This document shows positions 56,388 to 64,000 of a stretch of 64,000 bases of DNA, piece by piece (positions within the stretch are counted from its first letter, which is position 1; each line of letters starts with the position of its first letter). The stretch is taken from the NCBI GenBank assembly GCA_021234155.1, contig JAJEKV010000026.1:4839183-4903182 (forward strand), read 5' to 3'. The notes below the pieces were generated by a model. The model did not search any database. It saw nothing but the letters and a program-made list of their open reading frames with translations, and had not been told where the DNA came from. Origin of the DNA: Isoetes taiwanensis. Its lineage: Eukaryota > Streptophyta > Lycopodiopsida > Isoetales > Isoetaceae. The translations under genes and the position numbers were made by a program.

Positions 56388-57267
56388 TATTCTCCCCCCC
56401 TTAGGACAATGCTGTCCTCAGCATTGCGCTAAGGTGACTAACCTACCTTATGCCTGCAAAACAACATAACATACTCTTTACTTCAATTTAAACGGTCAAC
56501 TTCCTATTAAAAGTTAATTGTCAAAATTTAGGCTATATTTGTACTTATACAAAATTATACAACCTTAACAAGTTACTTCTTATAATAATTAGGAAATATT
56601 ACTATAAGAGTTATTAGGGTTCATAATCTAAATTATGGCTCCCCCTATCCTCTCGTAATGCGCCCCTCCTCGATGCCCACCTCTAACTTGCCTGCACAAG
56701 GAGCACATTACATTAGTTTAATTAATAAATTTGTGGTTTTAGGGGACCACCCCCCTTACCTACCTCCTTGAGCCGAACTACTAGCTCAAGGTTACCCTAC
56801 TACCTTGCACTTTCGATCATGGCCCCATAAGGATTTGAGCTTAAGGACCATTTAAGATGATCCTATCATAAGCCCATGATCAAGTGCTACCTTGTACTGA
56901 TCCCCGGATCGAGTACACCCCATGCATCATGCCCCAAGGGTTTTAAGCTAGGGAACGCGTCCTCACGATCCCATCATCACCAGCATGATCACTTTCACCT
57001 TCACCATGACCCTCCTACGGCCAGGTGTGCGTCCCCCGCATCGCGGCATAGAGAGCATCCGATCGATGTCTCATCATCGCCCACCATGCCTCATTCCTCA
57101 CTCACATGACCCTAATGGTCATGCGCACCTCTTGGTGCGTGTTGGCCTAGAGAATGCCTTAAAGGCGTATCCCATCATCGCCCACACGTTCCAAGATTCT
57201 GGCACATGCACTCTACTAACTAGAATACATGAGCCAGAACTTAAGGCTAACTAAGAAACATACTAAG
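56388..57267 (-). other. 3' untranslated part of the chromovirus
   Basis: About 880 bp lie between the end of pol and the purine tract. The plus-strand frames (77 and 89 codons at 56,876-57,254) have no recognised motif. Confidence 0.4.
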
Positions 57268-57744
57268 CTAACCTCCTGGCAAGTCGACGTCGATTAGTTC
57301 GGAGACGACTCGCCCATCAAACTCCTTCATAAACTCTGGGTATTGCTTCTCCAAATCTCGCTTCAATACCCATGTTGCGTCTTCCACGGGTAAGTGCTTC
57401 CACTTAACCAAATATTGGAGGAACTGAGACCTCCTAGTCCTCTTGAATGACTTATCAAGAAGGAACTCAGGCACTATTTCAACTTGATCCTCCGTCATTT
57501 CCAACAAAGTTGGAGTATCCAAAACCTCCTCAGGGTTAGGATCGTGCCTTTTCAATAAACTCACATGGAAGACCTTAAGGTGGCCAAGAGATCCAACTTG
57601 TAGGCTTGAGAGCCCACTCTTCTCCAAGATCGTGAACGGACCGGCCCACCTAGGGGCGAGCTTCTTACAATTGCCGAGGCGAAGCTTCCCTTGCTTAACC
57701 TTTACTTGAGCCAACTTTATCTGCCACAACAAAACAACTCCCAA
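57268..57744 (-). pseudogene. Chromovirus integrase C-terminus with chromodomain
   Basis: An open frame of 158 codons reads KLAPRWAGPFTILEKSG (the GPF block of Ty3 integrases) and VFHVSLLKRHDP. It ends in a chromodomain: QYLVKWKHLPVEDATWV then EKQYPEF. The chromodomain is the mark of chromoviruses and is thought to steer integration by binding modified histones. This is the best preserved part. Upstream the frame is lost. Confidence 0.9.
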
Positions 57745-58620
57745 GGAGTTTTACCTCTATCCGCTTGACTCTTGGATATGCCCATGTCTTTGTTGAAGAT
57801 ACTCCCACACTTCTACCAAAAGCTACCGCATATATGCTGTCGTTGTTGAGAAACTTCCACCTTGGGCACTAAATTATGCCACATAACTAGGGTCAAGCAT
57901 TGATAATCATGAATCGATCATGGGGAGACATCTTCGATTACTCTTGCTTCATATTATTGTACGTAATTGACCAGGTGGATGTACTCGGCCCATTTGGATT
58001 ACTTGTTCCAATCATAGTTTCTCAACGTGTTCTCCAAATTTGTGTTGGTGCGGTCCCTTTGCCGATTTGACTGCAAATGATAAGCAAAACTCATCAACAA
58101 GTTGGTGCAGCTCGTGTTGAAGAAGTCTTGCTAAACGTCGCTAAAGAACTTCGGATCTCTTTTGGTGATGATCGACCTGTGCCTTCTAGCAGCCTAAAAG
58201 AACTCTTATTTAGACCACACGGCTAGGTCCAAGGCGGTGTCTATGGTGTGGCATGGCAAGAATGTGCCCTTTTGATAAACTATATACCACAACCATCAAG
58301 GCTTCAAGGCTTCTTGTTGTCCTTGGAAGGCCCGCTATGAAAACCATGCTGAAAACTTGCCACTTGGCGTCTGGCACCGCCCAAGGTTCCAAAACTCCTG
58401 GAATTCGAAGTTGTTCCGCCCTTGTTTGCTGGCTCCACTGACATTCTTGGGTATGTCTGATTGTCTGCTTCTTCATACCTGGCTAGACGTAGCTACTTCT
58501 AATCTTGAAGTAGGCCTTTATAAATTTTGCATGGCCGGAAATAGGGCTTATTATGCGTGTCCTAGAAATTTTTTTCTTACTCCTTATGCTTTGAGTATAA
58601 TTGTTCTTTGATATTAAAGA
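57745..58620 (-). pseudogene. Chromovirus integrase core (degenerate)
   Basis: The frame 58,476-58,210 reads IPGVLEPWAVPDAKW, then VFSMVFIAGLPRTTRSLEAL and VVVYSLSKGHILAMPHH. In functional relatives the SM-D-FI and VV-D positions are aspartates. Here they are Val and Tyr, so the first catalytic Asp is lost. The stretch down to 57,745 contains further broken pieces. It was an integrase that can no longer act. Confidence 0.75.
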
Positions 58621-58789
58621 TTACCTTCCTTTTTTTAAAATATTTGAAGGTTTCTCTTTCTTAATCCGTTCTTGCACTCTTGCAAAGACTAGCCCACTAT
58701 GCTTGAACTCTATGTTGGCGGAGATGGCTTCTTCTATCTTCTTACCGAATTTGCCTGCCGAAGTGGAGATGGCATTGCAAATTGATGCT

Positions 58790-59330
58790 TCAAAAGCTTG
58801 CCAATGAGTGGCGACGTCTTAACATCTCCACGGCTGCATGGTCTTCCATTCATTTGCTGTAGATCACGATGTCGTCAAAGAGAATTGATGAAGAAATCAT
58901 CCAAGGAATCTTCGAAGATGTCGTCCTCAAATGCATACAAGTTGGTGGAGCATTCCATAGATTCAAGGGCATCACTGTGAAGTGATAGTGCCCATACCAA
59001 GTTCTGAAGGAGTCTTATAATTATCTTCCCCCTTCATCCTTATTTGTTGATTGCCCGAGCTTAAGTCAATTTTGTAGAAGAATCCTGCTTTTTGGGTCTG
59101 ATCCATTATGTCGTTGCTTGTTGAGCTGCCCAGGGTTGATATACATCTTTAGACTTCCATCCTGGCCGAAAGGATCCCGAAGTTGATCAACTCCTACAAC
59201 TGCTTCTTGAGCTCTGCTAGCTCGGAAGTGCTGATTCTATAAAGAGCCTTGCTGATCGGCTCTGCCTCCAGTGCAAGAGTGATTTCAAACTCTATGCCTC
59301 TATAGAGCAAAAGCTCTCAAATTTCACCTG
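58790..59330 (-). pseudogene. Chromovirus reverse transcriptase (degenerate)
   Basis: Blocks on the minus strand are ISKALYRISTSELAELKKQL, KAGFFYKIDLSSGNQQIRMK, YGHYHFTVMP, NAPPTCM and ILFDDIVIYSK (FDD catalytic site at about 58,870-58,890). The order matches plant chromovirus RT. The LRMCIDYR-type block is missing or heavily changed, and several stops and frameshifts are present. Confidence 0.8.
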
Positions 59331-60120
59331 GAGATATATCATGGGACTTCTTGATTAACTTAGAAATTGGCCGAGGCAACTGTTTCGAAGTAGCATCTTC
59401 CTTCTTACTCTTGTAGTCGGGGTCGACAATTGTAGCTTGTGTACGACCTCATTCCTCATGATGTACTTAAGTAATTGCTTTACTGACATGCGTTGCACGA
59501 TTGGAATTACTTCCTTAACTTAATTATAAGGTACTTGCTCTTTGGTGCTGGGATAAGTATCTCTTGCTTATGATAATCAATTATTGCCTTAGCCAGCTTT
59601 AATATTGCATGCTTATTATGAGGTCATAGTTGCCAATGTACATAAGTTGGTGCCGATGCTCCACTTCGCGTCGCTTAAGGTTGATGTCGAACTTGACTCT
59701 TGTTCCGTTGGTGCTGCTAATTACTTGGCCCTGGCTTAATTACTGGCCTAGATTTAGACTTAAGAGTCTTGCTCTTAAAGATGTCCGTCATCTAGGAGGT
59801 GCAAAATTACAAGTTAAAGAACTACTTACATAAATCCTATGGCCACAAGTTAGTCGGCATGACATTACTTTTGGGCACACATGGAAAACTATATGGTTAG
59901 ATAATTATTCTTGTTTTAGATCTAATCTATACTCTAGGATCTACCCTTTTCTTAATTATTGCCCTCTTGAAATAGCCCCACCTATGAGTTGATGCCATCT
60001 AAGAAGTTGGCCGGACTTATTAGATTGCTTCCCTTCATTTGGTCGGATTATTCCTTATGCTGCGGAAGTACTCGTCATATACATGGTCGACGATTATCCT
60101 ATTATTGAATTCTTCTTAGC
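59331..60120 (-). pseudogene. Chromovirus protease / pre-RT region (heavily decayed)
   Basis: A segment around 59,720-59,640 reads INLKRREVEHRHQLMYIGNY then DLIISMQY. This fits the end of the protease region leading into RT (family pattern ...DYDLVLGMDWL). Other motifs are not recognisable. Confidence 0.4.
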
Positions 60121-60399
60121 GAGGTGATCAAGCTCACGAAGAGGTTCCAATATATTGGATATCTGCCAGCAATGTATACAATTATTGTACTCCATACATT
60201 TTCTTCCCAATACTTGAAGCTTTGCTCCATTCTTGGGTCCATCTTTCTAAAGGAAAAGACAAAAAAAATCTACCCGAAATTTCGTCCCCATCCCATCATG
60301 GATGTTATCACCCATAATTCTAAGAAACTCAACTATCTGATAGGTCCTCTAGCTTGCTCAAAGCTGGTGTAGTCATTAGTCGTTGGAGTAGCAAGGCGA

Positions 60400-61500
60400 T
60401 GCTCCATGATTTGTTGAAAAGAATCTGGTATCCTTGGAGTTGTTGCATGATCATTCAAGTGCCCTGCTTTCTTTTAATGCACATATTCTGACTCTGCTCG
60501 GTCTTAATGTTGATGCTGACTACCTTCATTAACATTATCCCTCTTAGTGGACTTGCTGATGTAGATAACATAACGCTTCGATTAATGCATCCCAAGAGCT
60601 TGAAGATAATGTTCTTCACATTCTAAAATCTTTCATGTCGCTCATCTGCCTTGGAGGTTACGAGATTCGAGGATGATTCTTCCAACTGCTGAATTGCTAT
60701 TGTTGTGTTGACCTTGTCGATTCTATTCTTCGTCCCCGCTGGTTGCATCTTTCACTTGTTGTAAGGCTGAAAGACAATGTCGAAGTGCCTTACCACTTCT
60801 AACTGTGCAACTTCTCTTCTTTGAGGAGTTTATTTGCATCCATGTGCGGGGACTATAATCTTGAGTGATCGTTAGTAATCTTTGGTATTTTGTCCCCCAT
60901 GTTGCCTCTTCTTGATGGTGCTTGACCCCCAATCTCTAAGGTGGAAGATCGAAGATCATCATGAGCCTGCGATGGTGCTGCTGAGGTTGATGTAGGCGCT
61001 CTGAAGTATTGGGGCTGATGAGGAAGAAGTTTGTTGCGCTCTCGCCATACTGTATTCCCCGAGCAGCCCCCCTTGTCGGGCTTGTAATACCTATAATAAT
61101 TTCTCTTCCGAGGAGATATGCTCAGTCTCATCCTCCAGAACTCTTGATATCATAAGTTGATGAAGTCATCTACTTGTTGGTGGCGTAGCTGTGACATTAG
61201 TCGTCGATGTCGGCCCCTTCCTCGAGACAATATGGCACTTGGAGAATATCCTTGACTAGGAGCTAATGTGGTCGATTTTTATAAGTGCCATGATGCCCAT
61301 TGGCTGTTGCATAGCCCTCTTGGCAAGTCTTGTGTCTATCTTTGATGTCGCAATCGTCCTTCCTTTGGCCTCCTCTTTATTATTTGTGTTCGGGCTTCCC
61401 TGTACACCTTTCTGGCCTTTGATTTGCTGAAGTTTCCTCCATAAGTTTGCCCTTTGCTTTCAATTCGTTGATGTTGTCGAGTGTCTCCACTGTCGAGGCT
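60400..61500 (-). pseudogene. Probable chromovirus gag region (very degenerate)
   Basis: Open stretches on the minus strand at 61,131-60,853 and 60,932-60,723 read Ser/Gln/Arg-rich sequence (for example PQYFRAPTSTSAAPSQAHD). Position upstream of protease and RT suggests gag, but no major homology or CCHC motif is visible. Confidence 0.3.
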
Positions 61501-62483
61501 CGAGGATCTGTAACGAAGGTTCTCCTGACCTATTTTACTACCTTAAGAAGCACAAGGCAATTAATACTACCATCACAATCAATTACTTATGTCTATTTAC
61601 TCTAAAACCCATATTTTTATACCTTTATCCACTCTACCTCAAATGACCCGCTTGGCACTTTAGTAGGCACTGAGAAAGGTAATTATTTACTGTTATGGGG
61701 TGGTAGAAGGAGACTCATTCACTGGGTGTACTTGGCGTGCTAGACTGAATTGGCTAGATAGAATGAATTCCTAGATAATTATCTATGATACAAAGGCAAG
61801 GCTGAAGACACTTGATGATAGTGCATCTATAACGTGTGTTGGTGTACCCTACCAACGTGTGACAACAATTTCTAAGGCCTTGGCAACTAGCTGGGTTTCT
61901 ACGAAAAAAAAGTTTAATTATACTACCTGTATGCAGACAAGAAGACACTTAGCAAGATAAGAGTGACAACTAAGCTATGATGAGTGCAGATGATGTCGCT
62001 ATCTCGCTTAAGGACCTTGGTTCTAAGTTTAAGGCTTGGCCATTAATATTATTTAACTTATTAAAGCTTAAAACATAATTCAAACATAAACGATGCACGC
62101 CTTCTAAGTAACTGCAGGGTTCCAAAATGTCTAAGTTGCCTGATCTTTGCTAAGAGACAAAAATTCTAAGGAACTACAAGGTTCCAAAATGTCTATTTAG
62201 ATCAATCCAAAGCTAACTAGCACCTTATTTCATGCTAAAAAGATATCTAAAAGTGCAAATATGGGCAAACCGGGTTGGTTCGCGCAAATGACGCAGAGGC
62301 GTTTTGCGCGGACCGACCCGAGTTGGCCGTCTTTTTGCTGTTTTTAGATATTTTTAACAAATTTAAAGTGCTACACTACCTTTCTAGACAGTTTCTAAGC
62401 ATTCTAACATCTTTTAATATGAAATTTGGGTCAATTTGGGCAAAATCGGGTGGCATCGCGCAGAATGGGTCTGCGTCGGGGGC
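61501..62483. other. Spacer; expected position of the chromovirus 5' LTR, not found
   Basis: I find no stretch here that matches 44.4-45.25 kb or 55.55-56.39 kb. CTAAGGAACT(A)CAGGGTTCCAAAATGTCT-like text occurs twice (about 62,107-62,132 and 62,167-62,194), a small repeat. A GC-richer piece (62,264-62,320) containing CGCGCAAATGACGCAG is unexplained. Confidence 0.35.
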
Positions 62484-63184
62484 TGTTGTGTGTTTTATCT
62501 TGACTATTTTTGCATAATGAGCTTAAATTGGTGAAATGTATGCAAAAATGAAGAATTATATGGGTGTAATGTGGAGAAAATGTAAAAAATGTGCAAATAT
62601 TGTGGAGGAAGCATTTATGATGTACTGAAGTGGAACCTATGGACTTGAAGGAGTATTAAAGTCCTTAAGAAATATCTTCAATGGTTGATAATTTGATGAT
62701 GTGTCATGAATCTGGGGAAGCATGGTAGTTGCAAAGAAGTTTGGATGACCTAGATTTGAAGTTGAGGTGGCAAAATCTAGTGAACTTATGGTAGTTAGAA
62801 TTTGGATCTAAGGTTGTGATTTGCCTAGATCTAGTGGCTAGGATCAAGTAGAGTTTTCTATAAGATAGCCAAAATTCGTGTAGAAGGGAGGCCCAAATTT
62901 GGAAGATGACATCCGGGCAAAGTTCTTGAAGTGTGAGTATGTTTCTTGATCAGGTTGAATATTATTATGTTGAAGTATGATATTTTGATTATGATTATGT
63001 GATTCTCCTATTTGTTATCTCTATTTCTATAATCTCAAAAGACTTGTGTAAGAATGATTATGTTGGTGATTTATGATGCCAAGAGAGTGAGGCCTAGCCT
63101 ATCTCATATACCTTGAGATTTGCTTGGGTTGTTGTAGTTAGCGCTTGTTCTTCATTTTCCTTGGGTGCGAAGAAGATGCTAACA
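62484..63184 (+). mobile_element. LTR of family L1 in plus orientation
   Basis: It starts TGTTGTGTGTTTTATCTTGA, the complement of the end of the 33.7-kb LTR, and ends GATGCTAACA. It is followed by TATTTTGGGGGCATTATT, which resembles the primer-binding region beside the 33.7-kb LTR, so it looks like a 5' LTR whose internal part was lost. The bases outside the two ends (GGGGC and TATTT) do not form a duplication, which argues against a simple solo LTR. The last ~70 bp are more diverged. Confidence 0.75.
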
Positions 63185-64000
63185 TATTTTGGGGGCATTA
63201 TTAGAAAGCAACATTCTACTAGCATTATATCCAAGAAAGGGGCGATTTTGCCATTTATAGTAGCAGAGCAAATAAACAAAACTTATTGTCATTCCTCCTT
63301 TCAAAATCAAAGTTCCCTTGCTGCAAATTCAAGAGGTATGGATACAGATTCTTGACTCCTTTCTCTTTTTACTGGCCAACAAAATTAGAAAGAGGTGCAC
63401 AAAATTAGCATGAGATATGTTCGTGATTCTTCCGATTCTGTTTGAAATTATTTATGAAGTCCAACTTTTGCTAGACCCCTGCCTCTCTGCTCTCGTCTCT
63501 CAGAAACAAAGTAAAAACCATTAAAGGGGGCAAAATAATTTGTCTATCCATACCTGTTTCTATACCTTAAAAGTTGCATGACTTGTGGATCTGTTGCTCG
63601 TTGCAAAGAAGAGCCATGGCATATCCTCATCTTCCCTGCCTAGTGTGGTTTATCTGCCACATTGCATTCGCACTACTGGGTTACATTCCCTCTTCATCAC
63701 CCCTTTCTGCTTAAGTATTTTTTTCCTTTTCCTGAAGCATTCGTTCAGCTAAATCCTTATTGCAGGCATACCTCCTTAAGCTTCAAAGTCATGGCTTCCA
63801 ACTCTGCTTTTAATGATGCACTGTTTTTATCAGCCAGAGCCTTCTTTTTCCGTTTGATTGGAGATTTGACTGAAGGGTTTTCTTCTGCAATATTTTCCTT
63901 CTCACTAATCAGTATCAATAGGGCAGCCATGGCCGGATTCTTGCCCTAGTCCTTCCTTCCTGATGCCTCCATACATTCTGTGCTTCTGCCATAGTGGCTA
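63185..64000. other. Spacer, no recognised gene
   Basis: After the short primer-site remnant I find no gag similarity. The longest frame is 95 codons (63,662-63,949, plus), which is not recognised. Confidence 0.35.

Noticed and set aside
62484-63184. Simple solo LTR
   Set aside because: No 5-bp duplication at its ends, and a primer-site-like sequence follows its 3' end.
1-64000. tRNA, rRNA or other standard RNA genes
   Set aside because: I looked for GGTTCRANYCC-type B boxes and conserved rRNA words and found none with a supporting fold.

Overview
The window looks like nuclear DNA of a land plant with a large, repeat-rich genome. The evidence is degenerate plant-type Ty3/Gypsy retroelements (a Tat/Athila-like element and a chromovirus), a non-LTR retrotransposon, a CACTA-type DNA transposon, a Helitron 3' end, several foldback/MITE-like elements, and decayed intron-containing plant genes (thioredoxin-like, vacuolar-sorting-receptor EGF exon, long-chain-alcohol oxidase). 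AT-rich spacers and widely scattered exon remnants would suit a gymnosperm or another large-genome plant, but the species cannot be named from this sequence. No intact protein-coding gene was recognised; almost every recognisable coding unit carries stops, frameshifts or deletions.

Layout. 1-13.1 kb is mostly AT-rich sequence with one GC-rich, ORF-rich block (3.8-6.4 kb) and a smaller one (8.0-8.6 kb) of unknown origin. 13.14-13.83 kb is an LTR (family L1). 16.1-16.6 kb is a foldback element. 17.0-17.9 kb holds three exons of a broken thioredoxin-like gene. 21.3-21.9 kb is an array of palindromic repeats built on CTCGACTCGCGAGTCGAG. 24.48-24.61 kb is an isolated EGF exon like that of vacuolar sorting receptors. 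27.26-27.39 kb is a near-perfect hairpin. 27.9-34.4 kb is a Ty3/Gypsy element on the minus strand (gag, zinc knuckle, protease, RT, RNase H, integrase, 5' LTR). 34.8-35.6 kb is a long-chain-alcohol oxidase pseudogene. 36.8-37.2 kb is a second foldback copy. 37.5-39.6 kb is a decayed LINE. 40-44.4 kb has exon-like fragments of an unidentified minus-strand gene, with a Helitron terminus in the middle.

The most interesting part is 44.4-62 kb. A degenerate chromovirus (minus strand, chromodomain at 57.3-57.5 kb) appears to have its 3' LTR split by a 10,296-bp CACTA-type transposon (45,254-55,549). That transposon has terminal inverted repeats starting CACAACAAGA, a matching 3-bp target duplication (ACA) and CG-rich subterminal repeats at both ends. 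It carries no intact transposase. Instead most of it is a tandem array of a ~1.13-kb unit (six complete copies plus a partial and a divergent copy). The copies differ mainly by small indels at short C/G-rich spots while the AT-rich parts are nearly unchanged. 62.48-63.18 kb is another L1 LTR in the opposite orientation.
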